Assembly: GCA_052161885.1 (NCBI GenBank)
Contig: CP197396.1
Location: forward strand, 372,001-436,000
Origin: QKTW01 sp052161885
GTDB taxonomy: Bacteria > Bacteroidota > Bacteroidia > Chitinophagales > Chitinophagaceae
DNA length: 64,000 nucleotides
Reading direction: 5' to 3'
Made by a program: the position numbers and the translations under genes. The notes below the pieces were generated by a model, which saw only the letters and a list, made by a program, of their open reading frames with translations, searched no databases and was not told the origin of the DNA. Of the stretch, positions 55,721-64,000 are shown piece after piece (the first letter of the stretch is position 1; every line of letters begins with the position of its first letter).

Positions 55721-57559
55721 ATGCCATACAGATCGCTGGAAGAATGCCTGAATGACCTGGAACGTACCGGCCAGCTGGTACGTGTAAAAGAAGAAGTGGA
55801 TCCTTACCTGGAGATGGCTTCGATACATTTAAGGGTGCATGAGGCAAAAGGGCCGGCTATTCTATTTGAGCGGGTGAAAGGCTCGAAATACCGTGCTGCA
55901 TCCAATATATTCGGCACGCTGGACCGCAGCAAATTCATCTTCCGCGACACACTGGCCATGGTGCAGAAGATCATTGCGCTGAAAAATGATCCTGTACAGG
56001 CGCTGAAGCAACCCTTTAAAAATATAGATACAGGGCTTGCTGCATTAAAAGCTTTTCCTAAAAAAAATTTCTCCTCAAAGCCGGTAATGGCAACTAAGAT
56101 CAGGATATCAGATATACCGCAGATACAGCACTGGCCAATGGATGGTGGTGCATTTGTAACACTGCCGCAGGTGTACACAGAAGATGTGGATCAGCCGGGA
56201 ATCATGCATGCAAACCTGGGTATGTACCGCATACAGTTGAGCGGAAATGAATATGTGCCCGATAAGGAAATAGGCCTGCACTACCAGATACATCGCGGTA
56301 TCGGTGTTCACCAGGCCAAAGCGAACAGGAAAGGAGAGCCGTTAAAGGTCAGCTGTTTTGTAGGTGGGCCGCCGTCACATACTTTATCTGCGGTAATGCC
56401 TTTGCCGGAAGGGATCAGTGAAATGACCTTTGCGGGGTTGCTGGGCGGGCGGCGCTTTCGCTATGCATACGATAATGGATTTGCAATAAGCACAGATGCC
56501 GATTTTGTAATAACAGGTGAAGTATATCCGGGAGAAAATAAGCCCGAAGGGCCTTTTGGCGATCATCTCGGTTATTACAGTCTGAAACATTCGTTCCCGC
56601 TCATGCGTGTGCACAAAGTGTATGCGCGAAAAAATGCCATCTGGCCGTTTACTGTTGTAGGGCGGCCTCCTCAGGAAGATACCAGCTTTGGTGCATTGAT
56701 CCATGAAATGACCGGCAATGCTATACCGCAGGAAATACCCGGTGTGCGTGAAGTACATGCAGTTGATGCCGCTGGTGTGCACCCGCTGCTGCTGGCTGTG
56801 GGGAGCGAGCGATATACGCCATACCTGCAAAACAAACAACCCGCCGAGCTGCTGACCATTGCCAATCATATACTGGGTACCGGACAGTTGAGCCTGGCCA
56901 AATTTTTATTCATTGCTGCAGATGACACACAGCAATTGAATGCACATGATGTTCTTCCTTTCATGGAATACCTGCTGGAGCGTATAGACCTGAAGCGTGA
57001 TGTACATTTTTATACAAACACAACCATTGATACGCTTGATTATTCAGGCACAGGATTAAATACCGGCAGTAAGGTGGTATTTGCTGCATATGGAGATAAA
57101 CAACGTGAACTTTGCAGAGAAGTGCCTGCTATATTAAAAGAATTGCAGCATTTTGAACAGGCTACGCTAGCCATGCCGGGAGTCGTGGCATTAAAGGCAA
57201 AACCTTTTACTGATTATGCTGTTGCAGAAAAAGAAATGGAAATACTGAATCAGCAGTTAAGGGATAAAAAAGAAGTGCTGAGTTCTGTTCTGTTTATCGT
57301 TATATGCGATGATGCTGCTTTCCTGGGAAAACAGCTCAATAACTACCTCTGGGTTACTTATACGCGCTGCAATCCTTCGCATGATATTTACGGCATCGAT
57401 AGTTTTACAGAGCATAAGCATTGGGGCTGTAACGGGCCGTTGGTTATTGACGCAAGGATAAAACCGCACCATGCGCCGCCGTTGCAGCTGGACCCGGATG
57501 TGGAGAAAAGGGTAGACCGCCTTTTTGCGAAAGGGGGCAGCCTGCAGGGAATGCTGTAG
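55721..57559 (+). CDS. UbiD-family decarboxylase
   Basis: 612 aa. Substrate and prenyl-FMN site motifs include LGMYRIQLSGNE, a GGPPSHTLSAVMPLPEG segment and EGPFGDHLGYY, where the Glu and Asp lie near the cofactor. In the family a prenylated FMN drives reversible decarboxylation, for example in quinone synthesis. The identity of the substrate (menaquinone-type precursor or another aromatic acid) is not determined. A ubiX partner is not in the window. Confidence 0.88.
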   Translation: MPYRSLEECLNDLERTGQLVRVKEEVDPYLEMASIHLRVHEAKGPAILFERVKGSKYRAASNIFGTLDRSKFIFRDTLAMVQKIIALKNDPVQALKQPFKNIDTGLAALKAFPKKNFSSKPVMATKIRISDIPQIQHWPMDGGAFVTLPQVYTEDVDQPGIMHANLGMYRIQLSGNEYVPDKEIGLHYQIHRGIGVHQAKANRKGEPLKVSCFVGGPPSHTLSAVMPLPEGISEMTFAGLLGGRRFRYAYDNGFAISTDADFVITGEVYPGENKPEGPFGDHLGYYSLKHSFPLMRVHKVYARKNAIWPFTVVGRPPQEDTSFGALIHEMTGNAIPQEIPGVREVHAVDAAGVHPLLLAVGSERYTPYLQNKQPAELLTIANHILGTGQLSLAKFLFIAADDTQQLNAHDVLPFMEYLLERIDLKRDVHFYTNTTIDTLDYSGTGLNTGSKVVFAAYGDKQRELCREVPAILKELQHFEQATLAMPGVVALKAKPFTDYAVAEKEMEILNQQLRDKKEVLSSVLFIVICDDAAFLGKQLNNYLWVTYTRCNPSHDIYGIDSFTEHKHWGCNGPLVIDARIKPHHAPPLQLDPDVEKRVDRLFAKGGSLQGML

Positions 57560-57658
57560 GCCATGCGTTCAGATTCTGCTTCGCTCAACCAGGTATCATT
57601 TATTAAAATCCGTCCATATTTTTTACATTCACACACTTATTCAAATAAACAGCACCCG

Positions 57659-59542
57659 ATGATAAAGCGCTATGGTATGGTTTTGCTGGCAGCTTCAGCT
57701 ATGTTCTCTGCCTGTAATGACCATTCTGCTCCTGCCACAAACGGCAACTCACAGAAAACGGATACTGCTATGGTAAAAGATGATCACACACAATCCAATG
57801 CTGACAGCATTACGATCAGGCATCTTTTTCTGGATGTGAAGGTCGACTTTGATCATAAACAGATAGCCGGCAGTGCTACCTGGGACATTGATAATAAAAA
57901 CGGACAGAAAGAACTGCGTCTGGATACGTACGATCTTACCATAGACAGTGTGCTTGCCGATGGCAAAAAAGTGCAGCACACTATTGACAGTCCTGTACGT
58001 GAAATGGGCGGTGCGCTGCATGTGCCGATAGAAGCAGCAACCAAACAGGTAACCGTATTTTATAAAACAGGGGCTGGTGCACGTGCGCTGCAGTGGCTTA
58101 CTCCGCAGCAGACCGACAGTAAGACACATCCGTTCCTGTATACACAATCAGAAGCGATCAATGCACGCTCGTGGGTGCCCTGTGCAGATGGTCCGGGTAT
58201 ACGCTTTACGTACGATGCCCGTGTGCAGGTGCCCAAAAGTTTGCTGGCATTGATGAGTGCCGAAAATCCACAACAAGTAAACGACAGTGGTATCTACCAT
58301 TTTAAAATGGACAAACCTGTACCAGCCTACCTGATGGCATTGGCAGTAGGCGATATCCGTTTCCGTAAAATCGACGATCGTACCGGTGTATATGCAGAGC
58401 CTACCATGATCGATAAAGCTGCTTATGAACTTGCAGACATGGGCAAGATGGTAACCACCGCAGAAAAACTCTACGGTCCGTACCGCTGGGGAAGATATGA
58501 TGTGCTGATCGCTCCGCCGGGTTTCCCGATAGGTGGTATGGAAAATCCGAAGCTTACATTTGCTACACCTACTATCATTGCAGGCGACCGCTCACTGGTA
58601 AATCTCATTGCCCATGAACTGGCACACAACTGGAGCGGCAACCTGGTAACGAATGCCACATGGAATGATATATGGATGAATGAAGGCTTTACAGTGTACT
58701 TCGAGCGTCGCATTACAGAAGCAATGACCGATAAAAGTTATGTAGACATGCTTTGGGAGCTGGGCTACCAGGACCTGGAAAAACAAGTAGCGGAATTTGG
58801 TAAAGACAGTCGTGATACATGGCTGAAACTGGACCTGAAAGATCGTGACCCGGATGATGGACTTTCAGATGTTCCTTATGAAAAAGGCTCCTTGTTCCTG
58901 TGGCTGGTAGAACAGAATGTAGGCCGTGAAAAGTTTGATGCTTTCCTGAAAAAGTATTTTGATGAACATGCATTCCACTCCATTACTACCGAACAATTTC
59001 TTACCTACCTGCGCGAAAACCTGATCAAAGGCGATAGCGCTTTAGAGAAAAAACTGGATATTAATGCTTGGGTATATGGCCCCGGTATTCCTGCCAATGC
59101 ACCACGTGCCGATATGGAACGCTTTCATAAAGTAGATGCAGCCCGCGATGCTTTCCTGAAAGGAACAACACCGCCTGCTCAGCTTGATACGAAAAACTGG
59201 ACATCGCATGAGTGGCAGCATTTCCTGCGCAAAATGCCGGATTCTCTGACGCAGCAACAAATGAAACAGCTGGACGATGCATTTCATTTTACTAAAACCG
59301 GTAACAGTGAAATAGCAGATCTCTGGTTTGTACAATCGTTAAAAGATAATTACGGTGCAGCATATCCTGCTATGGAACAATTCCTGGCACATGTAGGCCG
59401 TCAGAAGTTCCTGGAGCCGCTGTATAAAACGATGATGACATCCGGTAAACAGGAGATGGCGCATAAATTGTTCAATGAATATAAAATGAACTATCATCCG
59501 CTGGCACAGGCCAAGATCGGGAAGGTAGTGAGTGGAAAATAG
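57659..59542 (+). CDS. M1-family metallopeptidase, lipoprotein
   Basis: 627 aa from the ATG at 57659, which gives a lipobox signal (YGMVLLAASAMFSAC). Exopeptidase motif PIGGMENPKLTF, zinc site HELAHNWSGN at about residue 319 with a downstream Glu in WMNEGFTVYFERR. The C-terminal helical domain resembles leukotriene-A4-hydrolase-type peptidases. It removes N-terminal residues from peptides at the membrane surface. It follows ubiD by about 100 bp and may share transcription. Confidence 0.93.
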   Translation: MIKRYGMVLLAASAMFSACNDHSAPATNGNSQKTDTAMVKDDHTQSNADSITIRHLFLDVKVDFDHKQIAGSATWDIDNKNGQKELRLDTYDLTIDSVLADGKKVQHTIDSPVREMGGALHVPIEAATKQVTVFYKTGAGARALQWLTPQQTDSKTHPFLYTQSEAINARSWVPCADGPGIRFTYDARVQVPKSLLALMSAENPQQVNDSGIYHFKMDKPVPAYLMALAVGDIRFRKIDDRTGVYAEPTMIDKAAYELADMGKMVTTAEKLYGPYRWGRYDVLIAPPGFPIGGMENPKLTFATPTIIAGDRSLVNLIAHELAHNWSGNLVTNATWNDIWMNEGFTVYFERRITEAMTDKSYVDMLWELGYQDLEKQVAEFGKDSRDTWLKLDLKDRDPDDGLSDVPYEKGSLFLWLVEQNVGREKFDAFLKKYFDEHAFHSITTEQFLTYLRENLIKGDSALEKKLDINAWVYGPGIPANAPRADMERFHKVDAARDAFLKGTTPPAQLDTKNWTSHEWQHFLRKMPDSLTQQQMKQLDDAFHFTKTGNSEIADLWFVQSLKDNYGAAYPAMEQFLAHVGRQKFLEPLYKTMMTSGKQEMAHKLFNEYKMNYHPLAQAKIGKVVSGK

Positions 59543-59955
59543 AATATCTCCGTAAGAATCTGACAATAAAAGGGTAGCCCATGTGCTACCTTTTTTATTT
59601 ATTCATTGTAACTGTGGCGTTGAAGTGATATAATTTTAAAATTATGTGAAGGTTTTTCCCCAGTGCAGCGTCTTATTATTTCCAATCCATAGAACCGGCC
59701 ACAATGATCATATGTTTTATTTCCGCCGCCAGGAGAGATTTCTACCCGGCATACTGTCTGAATCAAGTGCTTTTTAATGTATTTCGCAGGCAACAATAGC
59801 CTTGTGTATTGATATTAAGTCTATTGTAATTTTTTCATATGCTATTGACAGGTAATAGACCGTTTTGTACTTTTATCCGGTTTTAACAGTTGATTAACAC
59901 TGAACGAACGAAAGGTTTTGCTGCACATTTTGTAATCGCCCAACCAATATATAAC
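59543..59955. other. Intergenic region before the giant gene
   Basis: Terminator at 59569-59599; the rest is A/T-rich. A TTGACA at about 59844-59849 may be part of the next promoter. No small gene supported. Confidence 0.45.
59569..59599 (+). terminator. Terminator of the M1 peptidase
   Basis: AAAGGGTAGC and GCTACCTTTT enclose CCATGT, followed by T-rich sequence. Confidence 0.85.
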
Positions 59956-62900
59956 ATGAGAATTGCTACCCCCCGAGTCCTTTTATTGTCCCTTTTTGCT
60001 TTGCAGGTATTGACTGCGACAGGACGGGAAAAGGAACAGACCGGAATGCCTGGCAAGACAGCCATACGTCCGGGGTCTGTTGCAGAGGCTAATTTTACGG
60101 GTTTCCCGGAAAGAGCGCGCGTCCCTGAAGACGTCTGGAACAGGATTAATCCCGGGCAGCCCAACGATCCCGATGCATATTATGAAACATTGGCCGGGGG
60201 AAAGAAATATGTAGAGGTAGCAAGCAAAAGAACAGTAACCGACAAATACTACATTGACCCGGAGCATCCTGCACAGTTTATGCAGGAGAAAGGTTACAAT
60301 GCGCTCAACTATCAGAAAAACGGGAAGTGGTATACAGTAGACGCGAAACTGAAACCACAGGGTAATAATATATATGAGGCGCCGGCGCAGTGGGAGCCTG
60401 TAGGCATAGATATAAACAGCCGGAATACATATATCCATACAGCCAGCGGCAACTTCACTTTTAACCAATGGAGCCTGTATGGCAGCAATAGCGGCGGCGA
60501 ACAAATGATCGCCAAAGCAGACTGGAGTCATTACACTATTGGTGAAAACGGTCTTCGTGTGACCAGCATCTTCCCGGGCATAGATGCTGAAATGCGTGTG
60601 GCAAGAGGTACGGTAAAAACCAACTTCATTATTCACGATCACCAGTACAGCCAGTATAAGGAATTATATTTCCGCGACAACATGGAGGGTATGGCTGCCG
60701 GAGGGTTGCACTTCGAGGCCGGAATGCCTGTTAGCCCGAATACACCTGTGTATGCCGCAGTGGGCAATAACAAATCTGCCATCAGGATATCTCCTGCACT
60801 GGTATATGAAAAGAATAATCCTGGCGGTGCTACAACCATGCCTTACCGCCTAGACGGTAACACGCTCAATGTTGTAGTACCCGGCAGTTATCTCAAGGAG
60901 CATAAAGGAGACATTGTTATTGACCCCCAGGTTACAAGTACAAATTCTATTGCACAAGCACTCGTAGGTACGCCCTACAATGCATCCTGTACATGGACTA
61001 CCTCGTGCGATTATACTATTAATGTTGTTCCTCCTGCAGAGGCTGTGATAACAGATGTGCAAAGCCAGGTAGAAGTAATTGCAACAGCTCCCTGTGGTCG
61101 TGAGAATTTTGGTTACCAGGTTGTTTCCGGTACATGCATCAGTCCCGGTGCGGGATCTGTATGGATTTCCGGGGGTATTACAGGACCCGGCACTATGTGG
61201 GCTGGGTTTTATTCAGAACCTAATCTTGTAGCATGTATGCCGGCTGCCGCCTGTTCTCCTGCGGGTGTAGATTTTACATTTCATTTGTACCGCACCTGTG
61301 TAGGACCAACTACTCCTGCCTGTGATAATACTTGTCTTGGACTCAATAACCCACTTGCGATAAAAATTGTAGGTTATACAGCGCAATATGCCAGTATTAC
61401 TGCATATCCTGCCGATACCACCTGTTATGGAAATACGCTTGGTATAAAGGCGGTACCTCAATATGGCGTTACCCCTTATGCTACTACCAACTGGAGCTTC
61501 AGCAGTACCGGTACTCCTTCTATCGGCACAGGTGACAGTATTTCATTGGGCGTTTTAAGCCCCGGCACTTATACCGTTTATGCCAATTCAACAGATGCAT
61601 GCGGTACCGTGCTGCAGACCAGTAAAGTGGTGAAAGTTTATGCAATACCTGCAGTTTCTGTATTTTCTAAAACCAATCCTTCCATCTGCGGCGTATCCAA
61701 CGGTACTATTACATTAAGTGGTCTTACCGCCAGCACTACCTATAGTGTAAGCTATACCAATAACGGTACACCGGTGAGTACTACTATAACCAGTGACGCT
61801 TCCGGAGCAGTAGGTATCAGCGGGCTTTCTGCCGGAACGTATACCAGCTTCCAGCTTTCAGCACACGGCTGTACTTCCACTATTTATTCGAATACAGTCA
61901 CACTTTCCAATCCCTCAGCACCTTTAGTGACCGTTACGGGTAACCCCTGCAATGCGAACATGATCGTCATGACGGCTAGCCCTTCATGGGAAATAAATGC
62001 ATGGCAATATAACAGTGGTGCACTGGCAACAGATACTATCAAATACTGGAATTCTACCGGTACAGTTGCGGCCGGTACCACAGGCAGTACAGGTTCCGGC
62101 AACACGCAGTTTAATACAGGTCCCCTGGGTGTATCCACAGACATTTATGGAAATGTATACGTGGCAGATAATAATAACCACCGTATTATGAAATGGCAGC
62201 CTGGTGCTTCAACGGGTATATTAGTGGCAGGTGGTAATGGTGCCGGCAGTGGCCTCAACCAGTTCAATGCCCCTTACGATGTTTTTGCAGATGCCGATAG
62301 TAACGTATACGTTGCTGACAGGAACAACAGCCGTATTATCAAATGGGCACCCGGTGCTTCATCTGGTGTTGTAGTAGCCGGAGGTAACGGTGCGGGTAGC
62401 GCTCTTAACCAGATTAATAATCCCCGCGGCGTATTTGTAGATGCTGCTAAGAATGTATACGTAGCAGATCTCCCCAATAACCGTATTATGAAATGGACGC
62501 CCGGTGCCACTGCAGGTACTGTGGCTGCCGGTGGTAATGGTGCCGGCTCGGCTGCAAACCAGATCAGCAGTCCGACTAATGTGTATGTAGATGCCTCCGG
62601 TACTATGTACATAGCTGATTTTGGCAATAACCGTATCGTAAAATGGCTGGCAGGTGCTACCAGCGGTACGGTAGTGGCCGGTGGTAATGGTGCAGGATCT
62701 GCAGCCAACCAGTTTAACGGCCCCCGCGGTGTAAGACTGGATGGTAATGGATTCCTTTATATCGCCGATCAGAATAATAACCGTATTCAAAGGTGGGCTC
62801 AGGGCGCGGCCAGCGGTATAACCGTAGCCGGTGGCAACGGTGCCGGTACTGCTCTGAACCAGGTAAATAATCCTGTTGCCCTGGACTTGGGCACAGATGG

Positions 62901-64000
62901 TTCAGTCTATGCACTGGAACAGAACAATGTGCGGGTAACGAAATTCACGCCTAAAACAACGGATACAATTATCCCGGGTGCATCCGGCACTTATGCTGCC
63001 ACGGTAACTTCATCTAATGGCTGTACAGCCAGTCCTGTAAATTTCACATGGACACAAAAAGATACAATAACAATATCTGCCAATACCGGCAGCACAATCT
63101 GCTCCGGTACTTCGGTAACGTTTTCTGCAACAGTGCTGCATGGAGGAACGAGTCCTGTATATACTTGGAAGAGAAACGGCACTGTAGTTGGGGGCAATAG
63201 TCCTACTTATACAACAACTGCTTTGACCAACAGGGATGTGATTTCCTGCACCTTCAGCAGCAGCAATCCTTGTACGGTTACAGATAGTACAATAATGACC
63301 GTAAATCCGTTGCCTGCAGTTACATTAACAGGAAATCCTTGTACTGCCAACATGATCACCATGACGAGCAGCCCGGTATGGTCACTCAATACATGGAAGA
63401 ATAACGGCACAGCAATCGTTACGGATACCAATAAGTGGAACCAGTTTGCAACGCTTGCTGCAGGTACAACAGGCAGCGCAGGTGCTGCACTTACCCAGCT
63501 CAACTTGCCGCTGGGCGTATTTGCTGATGCCGCAGGTAACGTATATGTGGCAGACCGTGGCAATAACCGCGTTGTGAAATGGGCACCAGGTGCAAGTGCA
63601 GGCGTTGTGGTGGCAGGTGGTAATGGTGCGGGAAGTGCTGCCAACCAACTGAGCGGCGCATTTGCCGTATCTGTAGATGCTGATACCAATGTATACGTAA
63701 TGGATTGGGGAAATGCCCGTGTGCAGAAATGGCTTTACGGAGCAACGAGTGGTACAACTGTAGCGGGTGGTAATGGTGGTGGCAGTGCGCTAAACCAGCT
63801 TAATGCAAGCCAGGGGCTATTTGTAGATGTAAATAAGAACGTTTATGTATCGGACAATAGCAATGCCCGTGTTGTTAAATGGGCGCCCGGCGCCACCAGT
63901 GGTGTGCTGGTAGCCGGCGGCAATGGTTCCGGCAGTGGCCTTAACCAGTTTAATAATCCCGTAAGTGTATATGTAGATGGTTTGGGTAATATGTATGTGT
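59956..64000 (+). CDS. Giant secreted NHL-propeller/Ig-like protein, partial (3' end outside the window)
   Basis: 1348 codons from the ATG at 59956, open to the edge. Signal peptide (TPRVLLLSLFALQVLTATG). An N-terminal domain (about 30-330) resembles the large N-terminal domain of Bacteroidota gliding/surface proteins (VGIDINSRNTYIHTASGNFT, GLRVTSIFPGIDAEMRV). Ig-like/PKD-like modules follow, with PSICGVSNGTITLSGL. Then two blocks of NHL-type repeats with a 50-residue (150-bp) unit such as GVFVDAAKNVYVAD and RIMKWTPGATAG. Block 1 spans about 62050-62940 and block 2 about 63440 to the edge. A T9SS sorting domain is expected beyond the window. It probably mediates binding at the cell surface. 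Confidence 0.85.
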   Translation, partial: MRIATPRVLLLSLFALQVLTATGREKEQTGMPGKTAIRPGSVAEANFTGFPERARVPEDVWNRINPGQPNDPDAYYETLAGGKKYVEVASKRTVTDKYYIDPEHPAQFMQEKGYNALNYQKNGKWYTVDAKLKPQGNNIYEAPAQWEPVGIDINSRNTYIHTASGNFTFNQWSLYGSNSGGEQMIAKADWSHYTIGENGLRVTSIFPGIDAEMRVARGTVKTNFIIHDHQYSQYKELYFRDNMEGMAAGGLHFEAGMPVSPNTPVYAAVGNNKSAIRISPALVYEKNNPGGATTMPYRLDGNTLNVVVPGSYLKEHKGDIVIDPQVTSTNSIAQALVGTPYNASCTWTTSCDYTINVVPPAEAVITDVQSQVEVIATAPCGRENFGYQVVSGTCISPGAGSVWISGGITGPGTMWAGFYSEPNLVACMPAAACSPAGVDFTFHLYRTCVGPTTPACDNTCLGLNNPLAIKIVGYTAQYASITAYPADTTCYGNTLGIKAVPQYGVTPYATTNWSFSSTGTPSIGTGDSISLGVLSPGTYTVYANSTDACGTVLQTSKVVKVYAIPAVSVFSKTNPSICGVSNGTITLSGLTASTTYSVSYTNNGTPVSTTITSDASGAVGISGLSAGTYTSFQLSAHGCTSTIYSNTVTLSNPSAPLVTVTGNPCNANMIVMTASPSWEINAWQYNSGALATDTIKYWNSTGTVAAGTTGSTGSGNTQFNTGPLGVSTDIYGNVYVADNNNHRIMKWQPGASTGILVAGGNGAGSGLNQFNAPYDVFADADSNVYVADRNNSRIIKWAPGASSGVVVAGGNGAGSALNQINNPRGVFVDAAKNVYVADLPNNRIMKWTPGATAGTVAAGGNGAGSAANQISSPTNVYVDASGTMYIADFGNNRIVKWLAGATSGTVVAGGNGAGSAANQFNGPRGVRLDGNGFLYIADQNNNRIQRWAQGAASGITVAGGNGAGTALNQVNNPVALDLGTDGSVYALEQNNVRVTKFTPKTTDTIIPGASGTYAATVTSSNGCTASPVNFTWTQKDTITISANTGSTICSGTSVTFSATVLHGGTSPVYTWKRNGTVVGGNSPTYTTTALTNRDVISCTFSSSNPCTVTDSTIMTVNPLPAVTLTGNPCTANMITMTSSPVWSLNTWKNNGTAIVTDTNKWNQFATLAAGTTGSAGAALTQLNLPLGVFADAAGNVYVADRGNNRVVKWAPGASAGVVVAGGNGAGSAANQLSGAFAVSVDADTNVYVMDWGNARVQKWLYGATSGTTVAGGNGGGSALNQLNASQGLFVDVNKNVYVSDNSNARVVKWAPGATSGVLVAGGNGSGSGLNQFNNPVSVYVDGLGNMYV

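Noticed and set aside
59599..59796. 65-codon frame on the minus strand after the M1 peptidase
   Set aside because: No conserved features, no start context, and it crosses low-complexity A/T-rich sequence.

Overview
The window looks like chromosomal DNA from a member of the Bacteroidota, most likely the Chitinophagales (Chitinophagaceae-like). The evidence is of several kinds. Many genes have the Bacteroidota promoter element TAnnTTTG and few have strong Shine-Dalgarno sites. Several secreted proteins carry SprB-type repeats and type IX secretion (T9SS) C-terminal sorting domains. There is a carboxypeptidase-regulatory-like TonB-type receptor, an S16 protein with a long C-terminal tail, and a 16S-tRNA-Ile-tRNA-Ala-23S-5S operon. 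Genus-level placement would need a 16S comparison that I could not run.

Layout. 1-4.7 kb: a partial unknown gene, two divergent XRE-type regulators, a repeat-filled gap, a TMTC-like membrane glycosyltransferase with TPRs, and a tandem lipoprotein pair whose second copy is truncated. 4.9-10.2 kb: a glycine-zipper stress-type protein and two paralogous T9SS-exported proteins. 10.5-17.4 kb: thioredoxin, a fatty acid desaturase, an FAD-linked oxidase with a small lipoprotein, a PAS histidine kinase with a single-domain response regulator, and a DUF3575-like outer-membrane protein. 17.6-28.2 kb: housekeeping genes (ffh, rpsP, gpsA, metG), a polyprenyl-phosphate glycosyltransferase paired with a GT39-like membrane transferase, and an RND/ABC-type adaptor protein. 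28.9-44 kb: a DNRLRE-type T9SS protein, a third XRE regulator, a repeat island with a strict 21-bp array, a Na+/H+ antiporter, two AraC regulators with an aldo/keto reductase, surE, an ABC-2 exporter and an SDR. 44-48 kb: a glycine-rich TonB-type receptor and a retropepsin-like protein in which both catalytic aspartates are asparagine. 48.5-54.5 kb: the rRNA operon, with three tandem promoters and processing stems. 54.7-64 kb: a DUF4412-type protein, a UbiD decarboxylase, an M1 lipoprotein peptidase, and the first 1348 codons of a giant secreted protein with NHL beta-propeller blocks that runs off the right edge.

How the parts relate. Most of the window is core metabolism and translation machinery. 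The translation and secretion genes (rrn, ffh, rpsP) share an extended promoter motif, TAYCTTYGCAYTCC. The cell-surface theme is strong: four probable secreted adhesin- or display-type proteins, a receptor, lipoproteins, and two GT-C-type glycosyltransferases that could modify exported proteins.

The intergenic spaces hold a rich set of dispersed repeats, including at least six copies of a GC-rich element, hairpin elements and simple phrase repeats. The most unusual non-coding structure is at 31.4-32.2 kb, where a 170-bp direct repeat flanks an AT-rich array of about eleven units spaced exactly 21 bp apart. I found no CRISPR array, prophage or complete insertion sequence, and no clear defence system.
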